Positions 1 through 7,068 are shown, numbered from the stretch's first letter. The stretch is 20,841 bases of DNA from an uncultured Coriobacteriaceae bacterium (GCA_900550385.1 URRZ01000030.1:1-20841); one strand, 5' to 3'. The notes: generated by a model from the sequence alone, not told the origin. Program-made: numbers and translations.

Positions 1-776
1 TCAGCGAGTACGCTCGCAAAGAGGGCCTGCCGGTCGCCATGCACCTTGCCGGAAGCCGGGAGGAGTACCAGTTCGTCAAGAGGGGCTCGTCGCCGTTCGC
101 CGTCCACGCTATGGGCTCGAAGCGCGGCTACGTCGAGATCCCGCCGTGGCTGCCGACGGGCGTCTCGCCGGTGCGCTACGCGCTGAATTGGGGCGCCTTC
201 GAGTCGGACAACGTGCTGGCCATCCACTGCACGCACATCGACGACGACGACATCAGCAAGCTGAAGGAATACGACGTCGCGGTCGCCGGCTGCCCCCGCT
301 GCAGCGCGCAGCTGGGCATGGGCCTTTCCCCCATCAACGAGTTCCTGCGCGCCCGCCTGCGCTTCGGCTTGGGGACCGATTCCCCCGCCGCCACCGACTC
401 CATCGACATGTTCATGGAGATGCGCCTGGGCATGCTGCTCCAGCGCGCGGTGAGTCCCAACACGTTCCTGGACTCCGCCACCATGCTGGAGGTCGCCACC
501 ATCGGCGGCGCGCGCGCCTTGAAGATCGACGACAAGGTGGGCTCGCTGGACATCGGCAAATGCGCCGACGTCATCGCCGTGGACCTGTCGGGCTCGCACC
601 AGACCCCCCCCACCGACCCCATCTCCGCCGTGGTGAACACCTGCAACGGCACCGATGTGATGATGACCATGGTGGGCGGCAACGTCCTGTACGAGCGCAA
701 CCATTGGAACGTGAACGTCGACGTCGCCAAGACCATCGCGCGCGTCATCGAGATCCGCGGGAAGCTGAGGGGCTAG
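1..776 (+). CDS. Amidohydrolase-family protein (deaminase/chlorohydrolase type), 5' end missing
   Basis: This is the C-terminal part of a metal-dependent amidohydrolase. The reading frame is open from base 3, so the gene begins before the window; the first internal ATG at 39 is not the real start. What remains shows the back half of the TIM barrel: an IHCTHI segment, where the family carries a metal-binding His and a following Asp/Glu-rich helix; a CPRCSAQLGMG segment (family CPRSN-L-G); and a GLGTDSPAATDSIDM segment holding the conserved metal-ligand Asp. A C-terminal GSLDIGKCADVIAVDL strand belongs to the beta-sandwich. Known relatives deaminate S-adenosylhomocysteine/methylthioadenosine, guanine or cytosine, or hydrolyse chlorotriazines. 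The N-terminal HxH motif that would help choose among them lies outside the window, so the substrate is not assigned. The stop is 3 nt before the next start, which suggests cotranscription. Confidence 0.88.
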   Translation, partial: SEYARKEGLPVAMHLAGSREEYQFVKRGSSPFAVHAMGSKRGYVEIPPWLPTGVSPVRYALNWGAFESDNVLAIHCTHIDDDDISKLKEYDVAVAGCPRCSAQLGMGLSPINEFLRARLRFGLGTDSPAATDSIDMFMEMRLGMLLQRAVSPNTFLDSATMLEVATIGGARALKIDDKVGSLDIGKCADVIAVDLSGSHQTPPTDPISAVVNTCNGTDVMMTMVGGNVLYERNHWNVNVDVAKTIARVIEIRGKLRG

Positions 777-779
777 CGC

Positions 780-992
780 ATGAGCCAGAAATCCGGCCGT
801 AAGCAGCAGAAGACCACCGCCAAGCAGCGCGAGGCGCGCATCGAGGCCGCGCGCGCCCGCGAGCTGCGCGCCCAGGAGCAAAGGGAGCGCTCCAGCCGCC
901 TGAAGAGGATCTTCACGGTGGTGGTGTGCGTCATCCTGGTGCTGGCGCTGTTCATCCCCACGATGGCGCTGACCGTCTTCGGCGGGAACTAG
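780..992 (+). CDS. Small single-span membrane protein, function unknown
   Basis: This 70-residue protein is not recognised as a named family. Residues 1-43 are very basic and helical (many Lys, Arg, Gln, Ala and Glu, likely a short coiled coil). Residues about 44-66 form one hydrophobic membrane span, and only a few residues follow it. The charge pattern predicts the basic helix in the cytoplasm and the C-terminus outside. The ATG at 780 lies 3 nt after the upstream stop, and a GAGGGG ribosome-binding site sits in the end of the amidohydrolase gene, so translation is probably coupled. It lies just before the Tat genes, but about 180 nt with a separate promoter-like box intervene, so a role in export is only a guess from position. 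Confidence 0.75.
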   Translation: MSQKSGRKQQKTTAKQREARIEAARARELRAQEQRERSSRLKRIFTVVVCVILVLALFIPTMALTVFGGN

Positions 993-1109
993 GCGGCTTG
1001 CGGCCATCCGCCGGACGGGCGCCGGCTGCGCGCCCCTCCCTTTACGGGGATTTGACGCGCGCGGAATCCGTAGAACCCGTGCAGGCGTTCGGACGGCATC
1101 CGATTGTGT

Positions 1110-1115
1110 TACCAT
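1110..1115 (+). promoter_or_regulatory. Candidate -10 box (TACCAT) for the tat genes
   Basis: TACCAT lies 58 nt before the TTG start of the TatA/B gene. No convincing -35 box is seen at normal spacing. The same hexamer occurs before hypA and before the histidine kinase gene, which is the main reason for listing it. Confidence 0.4.
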
Positions 1116-1173
1116 GCGATTCTGTGCGCGATGAGCGCTGATGATCGATTGCACCAAGCAAAGGGGTTCTGCT

Positions 1174-1731
1174 TTGTTCGGCATAGGCGGATTCGAATTC
1201 TTCCTCATAGTGGTGTTCGGGTTCCTCATCGTGGGGCCCGATAAGCTGCCTGCCATGGCCAAGACCATCGGGCAGGCCATCGCCAAGTTCCGCTCCGCCC
1301 AGGACGAGATGAACAAGGTCATCAAGACCGAGGTGTACGACCCCAACTCCAAAGAGCCGTTCAAGAACCCGCTCGACGTCCTCGAGAAGGTGGGCAACGC
1401 GTCGTCCGGCGACGCCTCCGCGTCCTCGAAGAAGGCCGCCTCCTCCGATGCGAAGCCTTCCGCCGACGCCCCCGCGTCCTCCGGCGAGCGCAAGGAGAGC
1501 TTCTCCGAGCGCAAGGCCCGCTACGAGAAGGAGCGCGCGGCGAAGCACGCCGCGGAGGCCGAGGCCCGCGTCGAGAAGGCCCGCGCTGCCGCCGCTGCCA
1601 AGGACGCCCCTGCAACGGCTGCCGCTTCCGCAACGGCTGCCGCCGCTGCCGCGAAACCCGCCGCCGATGCGGAGCCCAAGCCCGCCGACCCGGCGACGGA
1701 AGAGCCCGCGCCCGTCGAGAAGGGGGAGTAG
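1174..1731 (+). CDS. tatA/tatB: Sec-independent (Tat) translocase TatA/TatB family subunit
   Basis: This is a membrane subunit of the twin-arginine translocase, which exports folded proteins. The TTG at 1174 is chosen as start because an AAGGGG ribosome-binding site at 1161-1166 sits 7 nt upstream and the protein then begins MFGIGGFEFF, as the family does. An in-frame ATG at 1141 would add 11 unlikely residues. With TTG the protein has 185 residues. Residues 2-20 form the short membrane span, followed by the hinge GPDKLP and an amphipathic helix to about residue 50. The rest is a long Ala/Lys/Glu/Pro-rich tail, probably disordered or helical. The Glu in GFEF and the GP hinge are more TatB-like than TatA-like; no second TatA/B gene is in the window. 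It ends 3 nt before tatC, with the tatC ribosome-binding site inside its last codons. Confidence 0.9.
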   Translation: MFGIGGFEFFLIVVFGFLIVGPDKLPAMAKTIGQAIAKFRSAQDEMNKVIKTEVYDPNSKEPFKNPLDVLEKVGNASSGDASASSKKAASSDAKPSADAPASSGERKESFSERKARYEKERAAKHAAEAEARVEKARAAAAAKDAPATAAASATAAAAAAKPAADAEPKPADPATEEPAPVEKGE

Positions 1732-1734
1732 ACC

Positions 1735-2511
1735 ATGCCTATCGGACCGGCGCGCATGCCCCTTTTCGACCACCTCGGCGAGCTGCGCATGCGCCTCGTG
1801 CGCATCGTCGTGTGCCTGCTCATCGGCGTCGTCGTGTTCTACCTGGCGGCCCCCACCATCATCCAATTCCTGCTTCTGCCCATCGCCGAGTTCCTGCCCC
1901 AGGCGGAAGACGGCGGGGCGGTGCTGACGGCGCTCGACCCCTTCGAGGCGTTCGCCACCAGCTTCAAGGTGTCGCTGTGGGCGTCGGTGGTCACCTGCTC
2001 GCCGGTGATCCTGTGGCAGATCCTGGCGTTCTTCCTGCCCGCGCTCAAGCCCAAGGAGCGCAAGTGGTTCGTGCCGGCGTTCGCGGCCGCGGTGATCCTG
2101 TTCATCCTGGGCACGGTGTTCTGCTATTTCATCATCCTGGACCCGGCGTTCCAGTTCCTCACCGGCCAGGTGCAGGGCTGGGCGCAGAGCATGCCGCGCG
2201 CATCGACGTTCGTCGACACCATCATCAAGTTCGAGATCGGCTTCGGCTTCGCCTTCGAGCTGCCGCTGGTGGTGTTCTTCCTGGCGGTGTTCGACATCGT
2301 GCCGTACAAGAAGCTGCGCAGCAGCTGGCGCGTGGTGTACGTGGCGCTGATGGTCGTCTCGGCCATGGTCACGCCCGACGCGTCGCCGGTCACCATGATG
2401 CTGCTGTTCGCCGCGATGGTGTGCCTCTACGAGATCAGCCTGCTGATCTCGCGCGTCGTGCTGCGCAAGAAGATCAAGCGCGAGGCGGAGGAGGAAGCCG
2501 AGGACGACTAG
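1735..2511 (+). CDS. tatC: Twin-arginine translocase subunit TatC
   Basis: TatC is the polytopic core of the Tat complex that recognises the twin-arginine signal peptide. The 258-residue length is normal. The N-terminus holds the signature FDHLGELRMRLVR just before the first span, and six hydrophobic segments follow. The cytoplasmic loop has KPKERKW. The segment FEIGFGFAFELPLVVFF carries the conserved membrane Glu, and the last two spans include VYVALMVVSAMVTPDASPVTMMLL. The tail is Lys/Arg/Glu-rich and cytoplasmic. The ATG at 1735 follows a GGGGGAG ribosome-binding site and is only 3 nt from the previous stop, so the two Tat genes form an operon. Confidence 0.97.
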   Translation: MPIGPARMPLFDHLGELRMRLVRIVVCLLIGVVVFYLAAPTIIQFLLLPIAEFLPQAEDGGAVLTALDPFEAFATSFKVSLWASVVTCSPVILWQILAFFLPALKPKERKWFVPAFAAAVILFILGTVFCYFIILDPAFQFLTGQVQGWAQSMPRASTFVDTIIKFEIGFGFAFELPLVVFFLAVFDIVPYKKLRSSWRVVYVALMVVSAMVTPDASPVTMMLLFAAMVCLYEISLLISRVVLRKKIKREAEEEAEDD

Positions 2512-2591
2512 CCCCGGCGACGCTTGGGCCGGGCCTGTCATGGCGCCCGCCTGCGCAATCCCGACGATCCCGGCGATCCGCAGCGTTTCCG

Positions 2592-2626
2592 CGCCGTCCG
2601 CCTAGGGCATCCCCGAGGCGGCGGCG
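2592..2626 (+). other. GC-rich inverted repeat between tatC and hypA
   Basis: The arms CGCCGTCCGCCT and AGGCGGCGGCG pair over 11 bp with one bulged T and a 12-nt loop. It ends 9 nt before the TACCAT box of hypA, so it covers the region where a -35 element would lie. It could be a terminator for tatC (but no T-tract follows) or an operator for hypAB. The function is not proven. Confidence 0.35.
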
Positions 2627-2634
2627 CGTTGTTC

Positions 2635-2640
2635 TACCAT
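2635..2640 (+). promoter_or_regulatory. Candidate -10 box (TACCAT) for hypAB
   Basis: TACCAT ends 26 nt before the hypA ATG, leaving room for a short leader that contains the strong GGAAGGAGG ribosome-binding site at 2652-2660. No good -35 is visible. Confidence 0.42.
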
Positions 2641-2666
2641 GGGCGCGAAACGGAAGGAGGCGAGCG

Positions 2667-3041
2667 ATGCACGAGCTTGGCATCATGACCGGCGTCATGG
2701 ACGCCGTCACCAAGTCCGCAGAGGATGCCGGCGCCGACAAGGTGCTGAAGGTCACGCTTTCGGTCGGCGAGATGACCGAGTGCATCCCCGATGCGCTGGA
2801 GTTCGCGTTCGAGGCGCTCTCGGAAGGGACCCTGTGCGAGGGGGCCGACCTGATCATCAACATGGTGGCGCCGAAGAGCCGCTGCCTGGAGTGCGGGGCC
2901 GAGTTCGAGCACGACCGCTTCCACATGTTCTGTCCCGAATGCGACAGCTTCGCGACCCAGCTCCTTGCCGGCCGCGAGCTGCAGATCGATTCCATCGAGG
3001 TGGACATCCCGGAGGACGAGGAGGAAACCGCATGCAAATAG
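2667..3041 (+). CDS. hypA: Hydrogenase nickel incorporation protein HypA
   Basis: HypA is a small cytoplasmic metallochaperone that, with HypB, delivers Ni2+ to the large subunit of [NiFe] hydrogenase (and to urease in some species). The 124-residue protein begins MHELGI; the N-terminal amine, His2 and Glu3 region is the known nickel site. A CLECG...CPECD pair of CxxC motifs near residues 73-93 forms the structural zinc site. The start at 2667 is well supported: it gives the invariant MHE terminus and follows a near-perfect ribosome-binding site. The ORF is open far upstream in this frame, but that extension is a shadow of tatC. Its 3' end overlaps hypB by 10 nt. No hydrogenase structural gene or other hyp gene is in the window. 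Confidence 0.97.
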   Translation: MHELGIMTGVMDAVTKSAEDAGADKVLKVTLSVGEMTECIPDALEFAFEALSEGTLCEGADLIINMVAPKSRCLECGAEFEHDRFHMFCPECDSFATQLLAGRELQIDSIEVDIPEDEEETACK

Positions 3042-3685
3042 ACATGAAGCAGCCCATCCTGCAGAAGAACGACTCCATCGCGGCGGAGCTGCGGCAGCGC
3101 TTCGCGGACAACCGCGTGTACGTGGTGGACCTGCTGGCAAGCCCCGGCTCCGGCAAGACGTCCACCATCCTGGCGACCATCGACGCCCTGCGCGACGAGT
3201 TCAACATCGCCGTCATCGAAGGCGACATCGCCAGCAGCGTCGACGCTGAGAAGATCAAGGCCCAGGGAACCGCCGCGGTGCAGATCAACACCGGCGGCGC
3301 GTGCCATCTGGAAAGCGCCATGATCAAGCGAGCCGTCGACGTGCTCGACCTGGAGCGGCTCGACCTCATCATCATCGAGAACGTGGGCAACCTGGTGTGC
3401 CCCACCGATTTCGACCTGGGCGAGAACGTGAAGGTGATGATCCTGTCGGTGCCCGAGGGCCACGACAAGCCGCTGAAGTACCCCGGCGTGTTCCAGGCGT
3501 CGCAGGCGGTCATCCTGAACAAGGTGGACACCATGCCCGTGTTCGACTTCGACCGCGAGGCGTTCGAGTCGGCGGTGAAGCAGCTCAACCCCGCCGCCCC
3601 CATCTTCCCCATCGCCGCCACCAAGGGCGACGGCGTTGAGGAGTGGGCCGGCTGGCTGGCGGAGAAGATCCGCGCGATCCAGTAG
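3032..3685 (+). CDS. hypB: Hydrogenase nickel incorporation GTPase HypB
   Basis: HypB is a SIMIBI-class GTPase that hands nickel to HypA during [NiFe]-centre assembly. The 217-residue protein has the P-loop SPGSGKTS near residue 38, EGDIASSVDAEKI, the G-domain metal-site residues Cys and His in GGACHLES, the second metal-site Cys in NVGNLVCP, and the guanine-specificity motif NKVD. It lacks the N-terminal CxxCGC high-affinity nickel site and any His-rich stretch, so it is the short form of the family. The ATG at 3032 follows a GGAGG site inside hypA and overlaps the hypA stop, indicating translational coupling; an ATG at 3044 is a less likely alternative. A GGGAC-core hairpin starts 3 nt after the stop. 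Confidence 0.97.
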   Translation: MQIDMKQPILQKNDSIAAELRQRFADNRVYVVDLLASPGSGKTSTILATIDALRDEFNIAVIEGDIASSVDAEKIKAQGTAAVQINTGGACHLESAMIKRAVDVLDLERLDLIIIENVGNLVCPTDFDLGENVKVMILSVPEGHDKPLKYPGVFQASQAVILNKVDTMPVFDFDREAFESAVKQLNPAAPIFPIAATKGDGVEEWAGWLAEKIRAIQ

Positions 3686-3687
3686 GC

Positions 3688-3715
3688 GTGAAAAAGGGAC
3701 GGTCGCTTTTTTCAC
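3688..3715. repeat. REP-like palindrome, GGGAC core (after hypB)
   Basis: The outer arms GTGAAAAA and TTTTTCAC are perfect 8-bp complements that extend by a G-U and a G-C pair, around a GGGACGGTC core. The same element with GGGACAGTC occurs at 9064-9090 and 19530-19556. It lies directly after the hypB stop and carries a T-run in its right arm, so it may also slow or end transcription. Confidence 0.8.
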
Positions 3716-3817
3716 ATTTCGGCAATCTGCCGGCAACGTAGGGGCGCCACACTTGCGCTTGAGGCGGGAACGGCGCGGGGCATCGAGCGCGCCGGGTGCG
3801 ATCGGCAAGGAGCGAAA

Positions 3818-4636
3818 ATGGATGCTTCCCAGAAATACGCGGCGTGCGTCGACGCGCTGGAGGATTACGCGCGCGGCGCCGGGTTCTCCGACGTCGTCAT
3901 CGGGCTTTCGGGCGGGATCGACTCCAGTCTGGTGGCGGTCATGTGCGTCGACGCGTTCGGCGCCGATCACGTGCACGGGGTGCTGCTCCCCGGCCCGTAT
4001 TCCACCGACCACTCCGTGAGCGATGCCGAGGAGCTCGCGCGCAACCTGGGCGTCGCCACGCGCACCGTCTCCATCAAAGAGCCCTACGAGGCGTTCGCGA
4101 AGGCGCTCGCCGACGCGTGCGGCGGCTCCCTTGCCGGACTGGCATCCGAGAACACGCAGGCGCGCTGCCGCATGGTGTGCCTGATGGCGCTTTCCAACGC
4201 GCACGGCTGGATGCTGGTGAACACCGGCAACAAAAGCGAGGCCATGATGGGCTACTCCACGCTCTACGGCGACACCGCCGGGGCGTTCGCGCCCATCGGG
4301 GGCATCTACAAGACCGACGTGTACGCGCTCTCGCGCTGGGTGAACGACCGCGCCCTCCGGGCGGGGGAGGTGCCGCCCATTCCGCAGCACGTCCTGGTGA
4401 AGCCGCCCAGCGCCGAGCTCGCCCCCGGGCAGCAGGACGAGCGCAGCCTGGGCATCGACTACGCCGAGCTCGACGACATACTGGAGGCGCACTTCGACCG
4501 CGGGCTCGACGCCGCGGACGTGGCGGCGCGCGGCCATGATCGCGCCCGCGTCGACGACATCCTGCGCCGCGCCCGCTCCTACGAGTTCAAGCGCGCCCTC
4601 GAGCCGCCCTTCCCCCGCGCAGCGTTTTACGGATAG
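3818..4636 (+). CDS. nadE: NH3-dependent NAD+ synthetase
   Basis: NadE adenylates nicotinic acid adenine dinucleotide with ATP and amidates it with ammonia, the last step of NAD+ synthesis. The 272-residue length matches the single-domain ammonia-dependent form; there is no N-terminal glutaminase (nitrilase) domain. The PP-loop SGGIDSS is at residues 31-37. Further family motifs are the LPGPYSTDHSVSDA segment, NTGNKSEAMMGYSTLYGD, GAFAPIGGIYKTDVYAL, and PPSAELAPGQQDERSLGIDY near residues 200-220, which closes over the active site. The ATG at 3818 follows an AAGGAG ribosome-binding site by 5 nt. The gene stands alone between two palindromic repeats, so it is probably its own transcript, though read-through from hypB over 132 nt is possible. 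Confidence 0.96.
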   Translation: MDASQKYAACVDALEDYARGAGFSDVVIGLSGGIDSSLVAVMCVDAFGADHVHGVLLPGPYSTDHSVSDAEELARNLGVATRTVSIKEPYEAFAKALADACGGSLAGLASENTQARCRMVCLMALSNAHGWMLVNTGNKSEAMMGYSTLYGDTAGAFAPIGGIYKTDVYALSRWVNDRALRAGEVPPIPQHVLVKPPSAELAPGQQDERSLGIDYAELDDILEAHFDRGLDAADVAARGHDRARVDDILRRARSYEFKRALEPPFPRAAFYG

Positions 4637-4667
4637 GCGGCGAACCCCGCTCGAGACCTTCTTCCCG

Positions 4668-4734
4668 TGCGAGTTCGCGGAGCTTTTGGCAGAAAAGGGC
4701 ACCTGCTTTCTGCCAAAAACTCCGCGAACTCGCA
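4668..4734. repeat. Long near-perfect palindrome after nadE
   Basis: The left arm at 4668-4695 pairs with the right arm at 4707-4734: 15 bp (TGCGAGTTCGCGGAG), one C/A mismatch, then 12 bp (TTTTGGCAGAAA), with an 11-nt loop AGGGCACCTGC. This makes 27 of 28 positions paired. It has no T-tract on its 3' side, so it is not a classic terminator. The loop edge AAAAGGG resembles the GGGAC-core family elsewhere in the window, but the outer arms are unrelated. Confidence 0.88.
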
Positions 4735-4860
4735 TCGTCGCGTATTCCGGCGGGAGCGCGGGGCTGAAGCGGGAATGATCCTGCCGGCGGCGTAGGTGCC
4801 CGTCCGGCGGGGCAACGTGGAATACTCCGACCGCGGTATTGCGTGGCATGGCGCATCGTT

Positions 4861-4866
4861 TACCAT
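4861..4866 (+). promoter_or_regulatory. Candidate -10 box (TACCAT) for a leaderless kinase mRNA
   Basis: TACCAT ends 6 nt before the ATG at 4873, the usual distance between a -10 box and the transcription start. No ribosome-binding site precedes the ATG. Together these suggest that the mRNA begins at the start codon. Confidence 0.5.
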
Positions 4867-4872
4867 AGGCGC

Positions 4873-6144
4873 ATGGACAGCTTCCTGAAAAGCGCTCGCA
4901 GCATGACCCCGAAGGACTGGGCCGTCGACATCGCCGTGGCGGCGGGCGCCTTCGCGGTGGCGTGCGTCCAGCTGATGCTGTCCGTCTCCTCCATCATCGT
5001 GCCCGACTTGGCGCTGCGCCAGTTCCTCGGCCTGGTGAACATCGTGCCGGAGTTCCGGGTGTTCGTGGCGTTGGCGGTGACGACGTTCCCCTTGGTCCTG
5101 CGCCGCGCGTTCCCCTGGCCGGTTGCCGCGTTCGTCCTGGTGGCGTATTTCGCGCTCCAAAGCGCGTATTCGAGCATCGCGTTTTCGCCGGCGGGGCTTC
5201 TGGTCGCCCTGTTCACGCTGGCGGCGCAGCGCCCCATCGGCGAGGCCGTCCTGGCGGCGGTGCTGGCGGCGGCGGGATCGCTGCTGTTCCCTGCCGCGTC
5301 GAACACGCCCAGCCTGGGCTTCTTCATGCAGGTGCAGAACCTGGGGCTTATCGCTGCCGCGACGGCGGCGGGCTACGCGTACCGCGTCCACCGCGCCTAC
5401 GTGGAGGCGACCGAGCAGCGCGCCGCCGAGGCCGAGCGCACCCGCGAGGAGGAGGCCGCGCGCCGCGTCGAGGAGGAGCGCGTCCGCATCGCGCGCGAGG
5501 TCCACGACATAACCGCCCACTCCCTTTCCGCCGTGAGCATCCAGACCGCCGCCGCCGAGCGGCTCATCGACAGCGATCCCGCCGCCGCGAAGGAGGCCAT
5601 CGCCGCGGCGCGCGCGACGGCGAAAAGCGCGCTGGAGGATATCCGCGGCATGATAGGCGTGCTCCGCCACGGCGACGCCGCCGAAACGGCGCCCACCGCC
5701 GGCACCGACCGGCTGGGCGACATCGCGCTCTATCTGGAGAAGGCGGGGGTGAGGTGCCGCGTCGACGATGCCGGCTACGATCGCCCGCAGGTTCCGACGC
5801 ATGTCGACCTCGCCCTGTTCGCCATCGCGCGCGAGGCGGCGACGAACATCGTGAAGCACGCGCGCGCTTCCGAAGCGGCGTTCGCGCTGCGGTCCGGCGA
5901 CGGCGTCGCGAGCATGTCGATCCACGACGACGGCAGGGGCTGCGGCGCGCCCTTGCAGGCGGGCTCGCTGCCGGCTGCCAAGGACGGCGCGGGCAACGGC
6001 CTTGCGGGGATGGCGGAGCGCGCGCGGCTGCTCGGCGGCAGCCTCGAGGCGGGGGACGCCCCCGAAGGCGGCTTCTCCATCCGGGTGAGCATCCCCTGCT
6101 CCGTGGCGCCGACGGACGAAGGAGGGCCTTCCGATGGCGAATGA
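4873..6144 (+). CDS. Membrane sensor histidine kinase (HisKA_3/DesK-NarX type)
   Basis: This is the sensor of a two-component system and phosphorylates the response regulator that follows. With the ATG at 4873 it has 423 residues. About six hydrophobic segments fill residues 15-168 with only short loops, so it has no large outside sensor domain; the signal may be membrane state or an intramembrane ligand. A coiled coil (about 170-205) leads to the dimerisation/phosphoacceptor helix RIAREVHDITAHSLS with His211. The ATPase domain has the N-box REAATNIVKHA (Asn325), DDGRGCG, and GNGLAGMAERARLLGG. A GTG at 4843 would add 10 residues, but it lies upstream of the -10-like box, so 4873 is preferred. 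The 3' end overlaps the regulator gene by 11 nt. Its target genes cannot be read from the sequence. Confidence 0.92.
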   Translation: MDSFLKSARSMTPKDWAVDIAVAAGAFAVACVQLMLSVSSIIVPDLALRQFLGLVNIVPEFRVFVALAVTTFPLVLRRAFPWPVAAFVLVAYFALQSAYSSIAFSPAGLLVALFTLAAQRPIGEAVLAAVLAAAGSLLFPAASNTPSLGFFMQVQNLGLIAAATAAGYAYRVHRAYVEATEQRAAEAERTREEEAARRVEEERVRIAREVHDITAHSLSAVSIQTAAAERLIDSDPAAAKEAIAAARATAKSALEDIRGMIGVLRHGDAAETAPTAGTDRLGDIALYLEKAGVRCRVDDAGYDRPQVPTHVDLALFAIAREAATNIVKHARASEAAFALRSGDGVASMSIHDDGRGCGAPLQAGSLPAAKDGAGNGLAGMAERARLLGGSLEAGDAPEGGFSIRVSIPCSVAPTDEGGPSDGE

Positions 6145-6823
6145 AGGAAGCGCGCCCTTGCGCGTGCTCATCGCGGACGACCAGGATCTCGTGCGCAGCG
6201 GCTTCAGGCTGATCCTGCTCTCCTACGAGGGCATCGAGGTGGCAGGGGAGGCGCGCGACGGCCTCGAGGCGGTGGAGCTGGCGCAGCGCCTGACGCCCGA
6301 CGTGGTGCTGATGGACATCCGCATGCCGCGCCTGAACGGCATCGACGCCACCCGCGACATCAAGGCGAACCCCAAGCTGCCGGACACCCATGTGCTCATC
6401 CTCACCACGTTCGATCTGGACGAGTACGTCTACGACGCGTTGGCGGCGGGCGCGAGCGGCTTCCTTTTGAAGGACGCCGAGCCCGACGACATCGTCGAGG
6501 CTGTGCGCGTGGTGGCGCAGGGCGATGCGCTCATCCAGCCTTCGGTGATGCGGCGCTTGGTGGAGACGTTCGCGGCATCGCGCCCCTACGCCCGCCCCGC
6601 CATGGCCGGCGGGCTGTCGGCGCTGACCGACCGCGAGCGCGAGATCCTGGTCCTGGTGGCGCGCGGGCTCTCCAACGACGACATCGCCGCCCGGCTGGTG
6701 ATATCGCCCGCCACGGTGAAGACGCATCTGGCGCGCATCATGCAGAAGCTCGATGCCCACGACCGCGCCGGTCTGGTGATCTGCGCCTACGAGAGCGGCT
6801 TGGTGAAGCCCGCGGCACGGTGA
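6134..6823 (+). CDS. Two-component response regulator, NarL/FixJ (LuxR-HTH) family
   Basis: This 229-residue DNA-binding regulator is the partner of the upstream kinase. The receiver domain (residues about 9-125) has the acidic pair Asp15-Asp16, the phosphoacceptor Asp61 in LMDIRMP, the switch Thr91 in ILTTFD, and Lys113 in FLLKD. A linker leads to a LuxR-type helix-turn-helix (about 162-223) with LTDREREILVLVARGLSNDDIAARLVIS and ATVKTHLARIMQKL. All catalytic and switch residues are present, so it should respond to phosphorylation. The start overlaps the kinase stop and follows a GGAGGG ribosome-binding site, which fits coupled translation. Groups of this kind often control nearby envelope or transport genes, but no such target can be shown here. 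Confidence 0.95.
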   Translation: MANEGSAPLRVLIADDQDLVRSGFRLILLSYEGIEVAGEARDGLEAVELAQRLTPDVVLMDIRMPRLNGIDATRDIKANPKLPDTHVLILTTFDLDEYVYDALAAGASGFLLKDAEPDDIVEAVRVVAQGDALIQPSVMRRLVETFAASRPYARPAMAGGLSALTDREREILVLVARGLSNDDIAARLVISPATVKTHLARIMQKLDAHDRAGLVICAYESGLVKPAAR

Positions 6824-6928
6824 AGCCGGAACAGCTGGCCCCGGCCCCCTGTTGCGCTGCAAATATGACGATAGTTTGACAATTTGGCAAAACCTAAGCC
6901 CCTCGCACTCATATTTTCTCAATTCTCC

Positions 6929-6956
6929 TTGCATTCGAACGCCCGGCTGCTATAGT
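6929..6956 (+). promoter_or_regulatory. groESL promoter (TTGCAT-16-TATAGT)
   Basis: A -35 element TTGCAT at 6929-6934 and a -10 element TATAGT at 6951-6956 are separated by 16 nt. The predicted start falls at about 6963-6965, right at the left edge of the CIRCE operator. This is the best sigma-A-type promoter in the window. Confidence 0.75.
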
Positions 6957-6966
6957 ACCTAGGTGT

Positions 6967-6993
6967 TTAGCACTCGGCATGCGTGAGTGCTAG
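6967..6993 (+). promoter_or_regulatory. CIRCE operator (HrcA site)
   Basis: TTAGCACTC, nine spacer bases, then GAGTGCTAG: this matches the CIRCE consensus TTAGCACTC-N9-GAGTGCTAA except for the last base. CIRCE is bound by the repressor HrcA, which is kept active by GroEL, so groESL is expected to be heat-induced and self-limiting. The operator covers the predicted transcription start. The hrcA gene is not in the window. Confidence 0.95.
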
Positions 6994-7068
6994 CAGTCCA
7001 AGGCGACGAGGGCTGCCGGCCTCCCGCATGCGAAGGGAACCGATGAATCGGAAAGGCAGGCAAACGCT

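Noticed and set aside
2512..2534. CCCGGC/GCCGGG repeat just after tatC as a terminator
   Set aside because: It has only a 6-bp stem, a 9-nt loop and no T-tract.
2474..4849. A 791-codon open frame on the minus strand opposite hypA, hypB and nadE
   Set aside because: It is another GC-bias shadow; the plus strand holds three well-known proteins here.
6876..6881. TTGACA as a -35 box upstream of groES
   Set aside because: There is no -10 box at 16-18 nt; the TTGCAT/TATAGT pair nearer the CIRCE operator fits better.
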